DNA of 45,051 nt from IMG/VR virus record IMGVR_UViG_3300038450_000158, positions 1 through 45,051 of that record. One strand, written 5' to 3'. The position numbers and the translations under genes are program-made. Under the pieces are notes generated by a model, which made no database searches, was not told where the DNA came from, and saw nothing but the letters and a program-made list of their open reading frames with translations. Of this stretch, positions 8,184 to 15,283 are shown one piece after another (within the stretch, counting starts at the first letter, position 1; every line of letters begins with the position of its first letter). Source of the stretch: a virus.

Positions 8184-8411
8184 ATGAAGTGCGCTCGCCA
8201 TGTTGGAGAAAAAGAACTAACCAACTGTGGCTGTCCGATATGCCAGGGACAGGTAGAAATAAAACTGACTGTGTATCCTGGGTTTATGTGCCAGTTTTGC
8301 GGCAAGGAAGCTGATTGTTATTCTGTCATGGCTGATTGGACATATCAGGCATTTACCCAGAAACTTAATTTATATATTTGTAAGCCTTGTCTGCGCGCAA
8401 AGATAGGATGA
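8184..8411 (+). CDS. Small double zinc-ribbon protein
   Basis: 75 residues with cysteines arranged as C...CGCPIC, CQFCG and CKPC, giving one or two zinc ribbons. It is separated from the previous stop by one base. Similar small zinc proteins are common in phage accessory genes and often bind nucleic acid, but nothing here fixes a function. Confidence 0.55.
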   Translation: MKCARHVGEKELTNCGCPICQGQVEIKLTVYPGFMCQFCGKEADCYSVMADWTYQAFTQKLNLYICKPCLRAKIG

Positions 8412-8415
8412 AATA

Positions 8416-8544
8416 ATGTCTCTTTCGCCCCAATGGAAAAACTTTTTGGTCCGCATGATGGCTCTGGCTATTGCCTTTATCGCCGGCTACGGGGCCTGCT
8501 TATTGACCCTGCTTATCTCCGGGGTGATTAAAGTGGCTGGCTAA
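8416..8544 (+). CDS. Tiny single-span membrane protein
   Basis: 42 residues. A basic N-terminal start is followed by a long hydrophobic helix (about residues 15-38, ALAIAFIAGYGACLLTLLIS). The ATG is 5 bases after the zinc-ribbon stop, with AGGATGAAA as a ribosome site. It is the last gene of the rightward late block. Its 3' end overlaps the convergent leftward membrane protein by 45 bases. Confidence 0.5.
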   Translation: MSLSPQWKNFLVRMMALAIAFIAGYGACLLTLLISGVIKVAG

Positions 8545-8730
8545 CCATACTTTAATAACACCAATCCCCACCCCAGTAATAGTAACTAATCCCCAAATTA
8601 ACCCACAGACAATGGCTGGGATCTTTAAAATTGGGTAATCTATAGAGGCTGCCAGTCCCACTAAATAAAAAAAGAAACAGAATAAATATAATCCAACAAG
8701 AATAGATACTATTACTTTTCTGAACATCAT
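8500..8730 (-). CDS. Small two-span membrane protein
   Basis: 76 residues from the ATG at 8730, preceded by AAGGAGGGGAA. Two hydrophobic segments are visible (about 5-24 and 33-56). It is the last gene of the leftward early operon, meeting the rightward operon tail-to-tail. I see no intrinsic terminator at the junction. Function unknown. Confidence 0.5.
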   Translation of the reverse strand: MMFRKVIVSILVGLYLFCFFFYLVGLAASIDYPILKIPAIVCGLIWGLVTITGVGIGVIKVWLASHFNHPGDKQGQ

Positions 8731-9104
8731 TTCCCCTCCTTCTCCGCCCTCGCCGCTAGCCAAGCAGCATGGGCTGCCAAGAGGATAGCATTGCGGCGGG
8801 GTTCAGTATATTCTCTTAAATTTCTAAATGAACTAAAATCTTTTGAAAAGCTGCAATGAGTTTTTTCACCACGGTAGTGCAAGTTTAGGCCCCACTCTAA
8901 CTCCCTCATCTTGTCAATCACCATCTCAATCTGGCCGTTGGGTTCGTCGGGGCGCCAGTCGGCAACTCTGATTACATAAGAAAGAGAAGAGTTTGAATTG
9001 ACGTGGTAAGCAGGGCCAGTTGGGTAATTATATTCTCCTTTAGCCCACCCCATCAAATCACAGGCAGACCAGCGGCGGAGTTCGGTCAGTTCTTCGGGAG
9101 TCAT
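8727..9104 (-). CDS. Phage ABA-sandwich-domain-like protein
   Basis: 125 residues. The arrangement of an N-terminal helix, a central VADWRPDEPNGQIEMVIDKMRE block and a C-terminal Ala-rich helix (PRRNAILLAAHAAWLAARAEK) matches the small phage proteins grouped as ABA-sandwich domain proteins. Their function is not known. Its end overlaps the start of the two-span membrane gene by four bases. Confidence 0.5.
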   Translation of the reverse strand: MTPEELTELRRWSACDLMGWAKGEYNYPTGPAYHVNSNSSLSYVIRVADWRPDEPNGQIEMVIDKMRELEWGLNLHYRGEKTHCSFSKDFSSFRNLREYTEPRRNAILLAAHAAWLAARAEKEGK

Positions 9105-9196
9105 TTCCCTTCTCCTCCTATCGAGTTAGTGGTAAAATAAATAATTGCTAAAATAACGGCAGCAATTATAATACAAAAGGCGTCGGCGTCTGTCAT
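9101..9196 (-). CDS. 31-residue single-span membrane peptide
   Basis: The ATG at 9196 has AAAAGGAGAAGCC upstream and the stop overlaps the next start as ATGA. The product is one hydrophobic helix (FCIIIAAVILAIIYF) with short polar ends. The coupling to its neighbour and the ribosome site argue that it is expressed. It is too small to match a family by eye. Confidence 0.45.
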   Translation of the reverse strand: MTDADAFCIIIAAVILAIIYFTTNSIGGEGK

Positions 9197-9235
9197 GGCT
9201 TCTCCTTTTCCAAGCAGCCACGGTTAGGATTTCGG

Positions 9236-9520
9236 TCATTTCCATTCCCCCGTTTTAAGTTTCTCCGCACACCGCTCACATACCTGGCTGCTGGTTCCAG
9301 CGAAGCAGTCAAGTTCAATCGCTTCGTCTGTGGTTTCGTTTCGAGCAAAAGTCCGATGCTTCTCGCAGAAATACCAGCCGCAGGAATAACATAAGTAGGA
9401 AATTCCTCGGTCTATCATTGCCCGACATCCGCAGTGGTGACATTTGCATCGAACCCCATATCCCCGCTGCATCGGAACTTGGCTATCAAACCTGTTTATT
9501 TCATAGACGGCGTATCCCAT
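9236..9520 (-). CDS. Multi-cysteine zinc-finger protein, unknown
   Basis: 94 residues with the series CKCHHCGC, CYSCGWYFCEKH and CERC. This gives two probable zinc sites, the second RING- or ZPR-like. It lies in the leftward early operon among other small genes. DNA, RNA or protein binding is possible; no family is recognised. Confidence 0.5.
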   Translation of the reverse strand: MGYAVYEINRFDSQVPMQRGYGVRCKCHHCGCRAMIDRGISYLCYSCGWYFCEKHRTFARNETTDEAIELDCFAGTSSQVCERCAEKLKTGEWK

Positions 9521-9548
9521 TAGCCTGTCTCCTTGACGGTTTTAATGA

Positions 9549-9734
9549 TTATAACCGCTCACCATCTTTAAGTCCCAACACACGGCGAAATTCAAGCGTC
9601 GCTAGTTCTTCTTCTGGATATTCAGCTTCCAAGGCGATAAGTGCTAATTCCGCACTTTGACGTCTCACCAGTATCATCTCACCTAAATCCAATCTGTTCA
9701 AGAGACGGCCACAAAGACAACGAAGTTCTTCCAT
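9549..9734 (-). CDS. Small protein with N-terminal CLCG motif
   Basis: 61 residues starting MEELRCLCGRLLNRLDLG, which resembles the first zinc-binding half of Com-type translational regulators of Mu-like phages. The second cysteine pair is missing and the rest is an acidic helix. A Com-like role is therefore doubtful. Part of the leftward operon. Confidence 0.45.
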   Translation of the reverse strand: MEELRCLCGRLLNRLDLGEMILVRRQSAELALIALEAEYPEEELATLEFRRVLGLKDGERL

Positions 9735-9736
9735 AG

Positions 9737-10282
9737 CTATCTTTCCTCCCCCGGCTTCTCCTTTCCCAGGGCGGCTTTGAGATCATCCACACTTCTTTCT
9801 GGAATCCCTCCATCCCCGAAATAAGAATTTTCTTCAACCCATTCCATAACAGCGGCCAAGGCTATGCGCCGCACTAGTACCATCTCTGTATGGTCTATTC
9901 CACAGACAAAAGGTTCCTTGCTACAGACTGGACACTTCCCGGCCTCAGCCTTCTCTTGCTGCATTGCTTCAATTACCAAATCGGCTTCAGTCATAGGATT
10001 AGTAAGCACTTGCCCAGCCTCAGCATCGGCGGGAGTAGTCGGGGCGAGGAAGGCTTCAAGAGCAGAGATCAGATTTTGTGTCTGAGTGACCATATGGCCT
10101 GGATCGGTATTACGTAATCTTATTTTACACATCCATAACAGTCCTCTTGCCGCTTTTTGCCATTCCCCCTGGGTGGCAAGTTGGCTTTGGAGGCCCTTAA
10201 TCTCCAATGCCATCCCGGAGTAAAGCGGCGACTTCCTCTCTGCCTTGCAGGGTTCGCAGGGGCAGTCTTTGTCGTGCCTCAT
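9737..10282 (-). CDS. Early-region protein with two zinc motifs, unknown
   Basis: 181 residues. It begins with DCPCEPCKAER and has a second motif CPVCSKEPFVCGIDH in the C-terminal third, with a helical segment between. The ribosome site AGGAGGTGTGAGGA precedes the ATG. The helical middle and Ala-rich stretches suggest oligomerisation. Not recognised. Confidence 0.5.
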   Translation of the reverse strand: MRHDKDCPCEPCKAERKSPLYSGMALEIKGLQSQLATQGEWQKAARGLLWMCKIRLRNTDPGHMVTQTQNLISALEAFLAPTTPADAEAGQVLTNPMTEADLVIEAMQQEKAEAGKCPVCSKEPFVCGIDHTEMVLVRRIALAAVMEWVEENSYFGDGGIPERSVDDLKAALGKEKPGEER

Positions 10283-10306
10283 TCCTCACACCTCCTATCC
10301 TGGGAG

Positions 10307-10465
10307 TTATGGTGTAGATTTATAGACATCTATCTTTTTCTGTAAATCATATAATTCTTTCGTGAGCTTATTATTTCTATCCTGTTGTGGGGCTAACACA
10401 AACCAATGAGATAGTCCCAACAATATAAACAAAATACCAGTAATTCTATACAATATAGATGGCAT
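10307..10465 (-). CDS. 52-residue membrane protein with short coiled-coil
   Basis: The ATG at 10465 overlaps the preceding stop as ATGA, with GGAGAGGGAGTG as ribosome site. Residues 4-24 form a transmembrane helix, then a charged heptad-like stretch (NNKLTKELYDLQKKIDVYK). The topology is like an inner-membrane spanin or a membrane-anchored coiled coil, but it is in the early operon, not the lysis cassette. Confidence 0.5.
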   Translation of the reverse strand: MPSILYRITGILFILLGLSHWFVLAPQQDRNNKLTKELYDLQKKIDVYKSTP

Positions 10466-10749
10466 CACTCCCTCTCCTTGCGCAACTTGTTAATCTCGTC
10501 CCGGTCCATGAAGGCTTGGACTTCCTTTTTATACCAAACCCCGATATGCTCTAAATCATCCCCTGCCATTTCTTTAAAGATGGCTATCGCCTCCAGTAGC
10601 ACCTCAGCTCGGGCGGCAAGTTGGGATTCGGCAGCAGTAGCTCTTGCAATAGCTTCGACAAGTTCAGCTAATACCGCATCGGTCTGGTCTAAAGATACCC
10701 CCAAAGCAGCCATAGCCGCCCGCTCGGTTTCACTAATTTCTTTGCTCAT
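10465..10749 (-). CDS. Helical early protein, unknown
   Basis: 94 residues, nearly all helical: Ala/Glu-rich repeats in the first two thirds (AELVEAIARATAAESQLAARAE), then a basic-acidic tail. It is translationally coupled to the small membrane protein downstream. No enzymatic motif is visible. Ribosome site AAGGAGGCAAC upstream. Confidence 0.5.
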   Translation of the reverse strand: MSKEISETERAAMAALGVSLDQTDAVLAELVEAIARATAAESQLAARAEVLLEAIAIFKEMAGDDLEHIGVWYKKEVQAFMDRDEINKLRKERE

Positions 10750-10758
10750 GTTGCCTCC

Positions 10759-11088
10759 TTAAAATATTTCTACTTCCCAGCCGCCCTTTTCGGCCTTCAC
10801 CGCTAAGAAGCGAAAAGGATAGATGTCGGCTGCTACCCGGATTCTCACTTTAGCCGCTTCCCGCCAGAATCCTTTGACTTCGTGAATCTCCAAAGTGCCG
10901 TCTTTGACCATTACCGCGAAATCCGGTTTAAAATACGAATCATCTGCCAACCGCAATCGGACCCCCTCAAACTTATACCACAGCACTTCGCCGGTCCGCA
11001 ACAGAAGCTCAAGACGGTTGGCATAGGCAGCTTCAGTTTTATTCATGGTACTAGTTTTAAGGTGGCCCTTAGCGGTTACTTTTCGCAT
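10759..11088 (-). CDS. DUF1064-type nuclease (PD-(D/E)xK fold, putative Holliday-junction resolvase)
   Basis: 109 residues. The pattern MNKTEAAYANRLELLLRTGEVLWYKFEG, KPDFAVM and EIHEVKGFW contains the conserved P-D and E-x-K of the restriction-endonuclease-like core, and matches the DUF1064 family found in phage early regions. That family is thought to be related to Holliday-junction resolvases. It sits near the putative annealing protein gene, consistent with a recombination role. Activity is inferred from the family. Confidence 0.75.
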   Translation of the reverse strand: MRKVTAKGHLKTSTMNKTEAAYANRLELLLRTGEVLWYKFEGVRLRLADDSYFKPDFAVMVKDGTLEIHEVKGFWREAAKVRIRVAADIYPFRFLAVKAEKGGWEVEIF

Positions 11089-11105
11089 TTTACTCCTTTA
11101 AAAAT

Positions 11106-11510
11106 TTATTCCTCCCGGACCCCTCTATGGGCAGCGCCTCGTACGAAAGCAATCTCCCAATAAGGACCGAACCTCTCGCCCTGCCGGGTGTACCAGAAGC
11201 GGCTTATGTGAAAAACCTGATAACCAGCAGCAGTAGCAATTTCCTCTGCCCGAAAGCCTTCACTTTCATTGCCTTTGAACCAGACTACCGGTCGTTCACT
11301 AGCATGGCTAGGGCCACCCTGGCAGGAATCAAATGTATCAATTCCGGCCTCTCGAAGCACTTTAACAACTCCAATGATTCCATCATCGAGAGCATCAGGG
11401 CCTTCCAACATCCACGATTCCATTGGGAATATCTTTCTGTATTTGAGTCCTGATTTTCCGTACGATTCAGCACCGCAGCGCCGACAATAGAATGAAGGTT
11501 TCAATTTCAA
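11106..11510 (-). CDS. Conserved phage protein with SCQGG motif, unknown
   Basis: 134 residues. An N-terminal CRRCGAES zinc knuckle is followed by FDSCQGGPSHASERPVVWF. The SCQGG-x-x-H pattern with a downstream WF is a recurring feature of small phage proteins of unknown function. Located in the leftward operon next to the DUF1064 nuclease gene. Confidence 0.5.
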   Translation of the reverse strand: MKLKPSFYCRRCGAESYGKSGLKYRKIFPMESWMLEGPDALDDGIIGVVKVLREAGIDTFDSCQGGPSHASERPVVWFKGNESEGFRAEEIATAAGYQVFHISRFWYTRQGERFGPYWEIAFVRGAAHRGVREE

Positions 11511-11514
11511 TTCT

Positions 11515-11772
11515 TTAAAACTTATTCCTGCACATCCGCGGGTCCGGCTCGTGCCCCTTAGGAACTTCTGTTTGTGGCGGCTTCGGAAGAGGTTGCCAAT
11601 GGGTAGGCTCTGTGGGTGTAATTCTTCTGATTACCGGCCAACCAAACCAATAGTTTCTAATCTTTGTCCCAACGCCTATACGATACTGCGGCGTTATCAC
11701 CGTTAAATCCTGGAAATATAGAAGAATTGGTTTGTCGAAAGGTGCAGTAGTAATATCATGCCACTTTTCCAT
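11515..11772 (-). CDS. DUF551-like small protein
   Basis: 85 residues from ATG 11772, chosen for its CAAGGAGACGC ribosome site. An in-frame ATG at 11808 overlaps the previous stop as ATGA and would add 12 residues (MNCIICEGQGDA). The body has the W-H-D-I-T-T-A-P start and the THWQPLPKPP end that mark DUF551 proteins, a phage family with no known function. Confidence 0.6.
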   Translation of the reverse strand: MEKWHDITTAPFDKPILLYFQDLTVITPQYRIGVGTKIRNYWFGWPVIRRITPTEPTHWQPLPKPPQTEVPKGHEPDPRMCRNKF

Positions 11773-11804
11773 TGCGTCTCCTTGCCCTTCACAGATGATG
11801 CAGT

Positions 11805-12038
11805 TCATCGGTTTACCCGTCTTGGTGCCAAGTTTGGACTCCAATAACAGGCTGGCCCGTCCGTTGGGATAAAACAGTACCACTTCCAGCCTCTTATAAG
11901 AGCTTCTAATTTAGGATTTATGCTTGACCATACCGGAGCTACCTGGAAAGACTGTTGTCCATCTATCCCTGCCATGGCTTGAGCTTTTTCAACTTCCTCA
12001 ATAGATACCTTATGAGGATAATGATTACATAATAACAT
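11805..12038 (-). CDS. Small early protein, unknown
   Basis: 77 residues. The sequence has a normal protein composition (VSIEEVEKAQAMAGIDGQQ), no cysteine pairs and a Trp-containing C-terminal half. Its end overlaps the upstream alternative start of the DUF551-like gene. It is the first gene after the 213-base structured gap and has only a weak ribosome site, so its leader could be regulatory. Confidence 0.4.
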   Translation of the reverse strand: MLLCNHYPHKVSIEEVEKAQAMAGIDGQQSFQVAPVWSSINPKLEALIRGWKWYCFIPTDGPACYWSPNLAPRRVNR

Positions 12039-12251
12039 TAGACATCACCAGCTTCTTAATTAAGAGTTTGTGCCCCAACTCTCCCGGGGGCACTTAGGGC
12101 CTGGGTGCCAGAGGCTTAGGACCGGCAGAAAGGCACAAGGCCAGCGCAACCGGCCCCTACGATCTCCGGGTGGTGGGGAACACCGAAGACCAGCCTGGCG
12201 TTAACGAGGTCAGGCGCCCTCGAAGGAGGAGTACTGCGCTGGCCTAACTGT
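12039..12251 (-). other. Gene-free, highly structured GC-rich leader or ncRNA candidate
   Basis: No open frame with a ribosome site is seen on either strand. The stretch holds nested inverted repeats. A 10-base stem GGCCAGCGCA (12139-12148) pairs with TGCGCTGGCC (12235-12244) and encloses several smaller hairpins. GTGCCCC/GGGGCAC forms a 7-base stem near 12070-12093, and GTGCC/GGCAC another near 12105-12136. It lies inside the leftward operon between two genes, so it is probably transcribed on the minus strand. It could be a cis-regulatory leader or a processed RNA. Confidence 0.4.
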
Positions 12252-12488
12252 TTAATCGGGTTCGCCGTCGTCGTCTGAGTCAGCACGAGGCTCAATTTTT
12301 ATCTCCCAGAGGTCACATACCCCTTGCGCCTTCACCGCGAAGCCTCCGATACCGCAGGGTCGGCTCATTTCGTAACTCTTATATATAGGGTGCATCTTCC
12401 TCACCAAATTCCCGCAGGTCCGGCAGCATCGGGCCAGGGGTTTAGGATTGTAACCTTGCTTCGCCTTCGCGTCAGATTGCTTGCTCAT
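12252..12488 (-). CDS. Small zinc-binding early protein
   Basis: 78 residues from ATG 12488, which follows AAGGAGGATTTGAT. Cysteines occur as ARCCRTCGNL, RPCG and GVCDLWE, a possible single zinc site. The tail is acidic (DSDDDGEPD). It lies just upstream of the structured gap in transcription order. Confidence 0.5.
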   Translation of the reverse strand: MSKQSDAKAKQGYNPKPLARCCRTCGNLVRKMHPIYKSYEMSRPCGIGGFAVKAQGVCDLWEIKIEPRADSDDDGEPD

Positions 12489-12561
12489 ATCAAATCCTCC
12501 TTCCTTGCTGTTTATCTTTCTGGTGAATAAGGTCATGCATGACTTGGCATAACTTGTGTCC

Positions 12562-13527
12562 CTATTCTGTTGCGAGATCAGCCAGCTTTTTCAGTTCCTC
12601 CGATCCCCACTTATCCCGGTTCTTGCCGAACTTCACCACCAATTTTGCCACAGGCCATCCCTTGTTCTTAAGAGTATCCAAAAGTTCTTTGATGTCCGGT
12701 CTCTGATCTTCTGGACTCGCAGTACCCCCCTTATCATCCTCTGTCTTTTCTTTTTTCGTGCCTCCTGGGGCATCAGGTGAAGCCGAGGCGGGAGAAGTAG
12801 GTGGGGCGTGGTTCATATCGGGCAGGTCTTCGATGTCCTGGTTAAAATATTCGGAGGCGTTGACAGCCACAAGAGTCGTCGCCACTAGCGCCCGCTTGTA
12901 GGCCATCTTCTGAATCGTGTTCACCAAATCGGCGGGGTCCGGGTTCTTCTTTTTCCCGACATCCTGTTTTTCAATCTCAGCAGAGCCTTTTAGGAATTGT
13001 GTGCCGCATCCGCCGAGTTTAGACCAGCAATACCACCCTCCACCTTTTTCCTCTTTGTTCCGGCGAATAGCTTCTTGGTGGCACTTGGGGCATTTATACT
13101 CACCCTGGCGATAACGGTGTTTGGTTTCCCAGGAGTTTGCACTACCATCGGCTTCGGCCACTAACCGGCCATTGCGGGATAGGCGAATTAAGTAATGGAA
13201 GTAGAAGAAGGCTTCCCCTCCATGGTCTTTGCCAGTCCAGTCCATTTCCCTGGCGAGAATTTGTTCCTCTTTGGTCAAACCAAAAAAGGTGCAAAGTTTC
13301 TCGGCTCCTGGCTTCAAAAGGGTCCACATGGGTACTTCTACTTCGCCACCCGGTAACATGATTTTGCGCTTTCCGGTTCCTGGTATTACTCCGTAATCAG
13401 TCCCAGGCCGCATGATCTCCTTCACGAATTGCCCCAGCATTTTGAACCTCTCCACGGCGGTCGCAATGTCCATTTCCGGGAGGCTCAAGCTCTTCTCCAC
13501 AATTTCTAACTCTCGGGGTTCGTTCAT
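12562..13527 (-). CDS. Putative single-strand annealing/DNA-binding protein with zinc ribbon
   Basis: 321 residues. The blocks MRPGTDYGVIPGT, LLKPGAEKLCTFFGL, NSWETKHRYR and NPADLVNTIQKMAYKRALV, followed by an acidic segment FNQDIEDLP, match a widespread phage early family. A zinc ribbon (CPKCHQEA ... WYCWSKLGGCGTQF) interrupts the core, as in other members. Related proteins are usually encoded with recombination genes and are suspected to be Rad52-like annealing proteins; that assignment is inference. The C-terminal third is Pro/Ser/Lys-rich linker followed by a small helical tail. The start follows AAGGAGGAGAAG, which lies inside a 37-base duplication. Confidence 0.6.
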   Translation of the reverse strand: MNEPRELEIVEKSLSLPEMDIATAVERFKMLGQFVKEIMRPGTDYGVIPGTGKRKIMLPGGEVEVPMWTLLKPGAEKLCTFFGLTKEEQILAREMDWTGKDHGGEAFFYFHYLIRLSRNGRLVAEADGSANSWETKHRYRQGEYKCPKCHQEAIRRNKEEKGGGWYCWSKLGGCGTQFLKGSAEIEKQDVGKKKNPDPADLVNTIQKMAYKRALVATTLVAVNASEYFNQDIEDLPDMNHAPPTSPASASPDAPGGTKKEKTEDDKGGTASPEDQRPDIKELLDTLKNKGWPVAKLVVKFGKNRDKWGSEELKKLADLATE

Positions 13528-13558
13528 CTTCTCCTCCTTGGCTTAATTCAGGGTATTC
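13522..13558. repeat. 37-base direct repeat, copy 1
   Basis: Identical to 13917-13953 over 37 bases and similar for about 20 more on one side. This copy covers the start codon and ribosome site of the annealing-protein gene. On the minus strand the upstream part encodes an out-of-frame version of the N-terminus of the neighbouring gene (HLFYEYPELSQGGEDE). Confidence 0.85.
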
Positions 13559-13575
13559 ATAGAATAAGTGGGGGT

Positions 13576-13974
13576 TCATCCTAAAGCACCCCCGTTCTTG
13601 CTGATGCACTTATGACTAATAGTATCACTCGGCAAGTTCCAGCCACATGCAGGACAGATTTTGGTCGTTATGTAACCTGGTGATTCTGATAGTTTTTCGC
13701 ACCATTTTTTATCAAAGTCCCAATAGGCTAACTCCGGGGACTTCCCAAACCCCGCTACGCCGTCTTGGAGATTTTCGCCATACAAAGCACACCACATATC
13801 ACCATCAATGAAGATGCGGGGTTTAAGCAGGTGGCAAGGACGACGTAATTCACAGGCATAAGCGTAAAGTTCATTTTGAATACGGGCCGCTTGTTGATCG
13901 GATAATCGGATAATATGTTCATCTTCTCCTCCTTGGCTTAATTCAGGGTATTCGTAAAATAGATGATGATCCAT
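13576..13974 (-). CDS. Conserved early protein with C-terminal zinc motif
   Basis: 132 residues from ATG 13974, preceded by AAGGGAGAAGC. After an N-terminal HLFYEYPELSQGGED segment, residues 60-110 contain FGKSPELAYWDFDKKW, a motif seen in small phage proteins. The end carries ICPACGWN ... HKC, a probable zinc site. Its first 20 codons are duplicated downstream around the start of the annealing-protein gene. Confidence 0.55.
   Translation of the reverse strand: MDHHLFYEYPELSQGGEDEHIIRLSDQQAARIQNELYAYACELRRPCHLLKPRIFIDGDMWCALYGENLQDGVAGFGKSPELAYWDFDKKWCEKLSESPGYITTKICPACGWNLPSDTISHKCISKNGGALG
13917..13953. repeat. 37-base direct repeat, copy 2
   Basis: Identical to 13522-13558. This copy is within the coding region of the zinc-motif protein and is probably the source, because here the encoded peptide is in frame with its gene. 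Confidence 0.85.
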
Positions 13975-13987
13975 TTGCTTCTCTCCC

Positions 13988-14218
13988 TTATTGTTCAACC
14001 CATTCAGGCCATTTTCCTTCTTCCCATGCTTTAGCTCTGTCAACATCAGAAGAAGTAGGATCATCAGGTACTAATTTGATCCATTCTGGACCGTAGCATT
14101 CACGGGCAAGAGCTTGGCCCCAGTCATACGATTTGCCATCCTTGCCGTGAACGGTTCCCCCATGTTTTCGGCCCATACGCATGATCCAGTCAATAACCCA
14201 ATTTGTGTAGTTCATCAT
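13988..14218 (-). CDS. Small Trp-rich early protein
   Basis: 76 residues; the ATGATG start follows AAGAGAAGGATACC. The product has seven Trp residues and no cysteine pair, with WGQALARECYGPEW in the middle. It overlaps the previous gene by four bases. Not recognised. Confidence 0.5.
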   Translation of the reverse strand: MMNYTNWVIDWIMRMGRKHGGTVHGKDGKSYDWGQALARECYGPEWIKLVPDDPTSSDVDRAKAWEEGKWPEWVEQ

Positions 14219-14463
14219 GGTATCCTTCTCTTGGGCACGATTCGCCGCACAGGGATAATGGGAGACTTGTCTTTCACCAATGCCTCGTGAAGTTTATCCA
14301 GCCAGAGTGTCGGATACTCCACCCGCAGGTGCGCAAAACCGTCTCCATGAAGCTTTACGAATTCTTCCTGGCGTCCGGATTGCTCCATCTGAAAATCTGC
14401 TTTTGTAAAAATATCGGGGTCTGTGCTAAAGCGACTTACCACATTTTCTTCAAGTTCTTTCAT
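14215..14463 (-). CDS. Small early protein, unknown
   Basis: 82 residues with start supported by AGGGAGAATAGG. Helical N-terminal half with acidic residues; the C-terminus is basic (PVRRIVPKRRIP). Coupled by a four-base overlap to the Trp-rich gene. Not recognised. Confidence 0.5.
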   Translation of the reverse strand: MKELEENVVSRFSTDPDIFTKADFQMEQSGRQEEFVKLHGDGFAHLRVEYPTLWLDKLHEALVKDKSPIIPVRRIVPKRRIP

Positions 14464-14474
14464 CCTATTCTCCC

Positions 14475-14654
14475 TTAATACTTACGGAGTCGCGCCAAGC
14501 AACGAGTCAAATCCATCGAGGCCCTGATGGCAGCGGCGTTGTATTTGCCGGCTTCTTCTTCCTTTTTTTGAGCACTCAGGGCTTTATGTGCCGCACCGAT
14601 GAACCTCACAGCTTCGGCTATGCAATCTTCAAGGTCTTTGATAGTTACGGGCAT
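14475..14654 (-). CDS. 59-residue helical protein
   Basis: The ATG at 14654 follows TAAGGAGACTAAG. The product is two amphipathic helices (VTIKDLEDCIAEAVRFIGAA and NAAAIRASMDLTRCLARL) with a Lys/Glu linker. It fits exactly between its neighbours, which strengthens the call. Function unknown. Confidence 0.55.
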   Translation of the reverse strand: MPVTIKDLEDCIAEAVRFIGAAHKALSAQKKEEEAGKYNAAAIRASMDLTRCLARLRKY

Positions 14655-14664
14655 CTTAGTCTCC

Positions 14665-14868
14665 TTAATACTGATTTTTCATTACTACCCCATCATTTTG
14701 AAAATCGCTCAAGGTTTTGGCGATGGATAGAATGGCGCAAGATTCATGCTCCGGTTTCTCACCCCACTTTTCCCACCAGGCACATTTTTCTTTTTCGCAC
14801 TGGGGGCTATCAGTTAATGCCGGGCTTCTGCTAGGGGGATATTGAGAAAATTTTAAAGGGCAGAACAT
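14665..14868 (-). CDS. Small Cys/Trp protein of phage CAWW type
   Basis: 67 residues; AAAGGAGGATGAA precedes the ATG. The motif CEKEKCAWWEKW followed by SCAILSIAKTL is a recurring pattern in phage early genes, where PLKF at the N-terminus and CAWW with a later CAI helix probably bind a metal. No function is known for it. A GNRA-type hairpin lies directly upstream in the mRNA leader. Confidence 0.55.
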   Translation of the reverse strand: MFCPLKFSQYPPSRSPALTDSPQCEKEKCAWWEKWGEKPEHESCAILSIAKTLSDFQNDGVVMKNQY

Positions 14869-15080
14869 TTCATCCTCCTTTGGGGCCAGCTCTCGCCAGC
14901 CCCGGTCATGTGGTTAGCGGTCCTTCTTTATAATGCGCCTTGGGCGAGCCAATGTTGCTTCCCTTCCCACCCCGGCCTCTAAAAGCCGTCGCCCCTCAGC
15001 ACAAACTTGAAATCATGCCCGGCTTCACTGAGGTGCCGGGCGACCCCTATTAGGGGGTGCGCTTTCTTGAAGCCTCGTCC
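14869..15080 (-). other. Gene-free structured region with GAGA-tetraloop hairpin
   Basis: No supported coding frame. On the minus strand 14903-14882 forms a 9-base stem (with two wobble pairs) closed by a GAGA tetraloop, ending 14 bases before the next ATG. Further hairpins are CCCCTATTAGGGG near 15044-15057 and GCCCGGC/GCCGGGC near 15017-15041. Together with 12039-12251 this is one of two structured gaps inside the leftward operon. Confidence 0.4.
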
Positions 15081-15281
15081 CTAATTCGTCAGCATCCAAA
15101 TCACAAACCCCACCCCAACGACCACCAACCCCGCCACCACGCCCCTTACGACTTCCTTAGCTCGCCAGTAGGGTTCCGGTGCCATCGGCTCACGGACCGC
15201 CAGGCGTTGGCAAAGCCGTATAATGTCCTCTGACGTGATTTCCCGGTAGGGGGGCTTGGGGAGGTAGATGAGTTTGCCCAT
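15081..15281 (-). CDS. Tail-anchored small membrane protein
   Basis: 66 residues from ATG 15281 with AGAAGGGAAATAGCC upstream. A soluble N-terminal part (KLIYLPKPPYREITSEDIIRL) is followed by a C-terminal transmembrane helix at residues 45-64. The frame is open upstream without a stop into 15755, but the start here fits the ribosome site and the neighbouring stop. Confidence 0.55.
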   Translation of the reverse strand: MGKLIYLPKPPYREITSEDIIRLCQRLAVREPMAPEPYWRAKEVVRGVVAGLVVVGVGFVIWMLTN

Positions 15282-15283
15282 GG

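Noticed and set aside
9549-9734. Com translational activator
   Set aside because: Only the first CxC/CG pair is present; the second zinc pair needed for a Com protein is missing.
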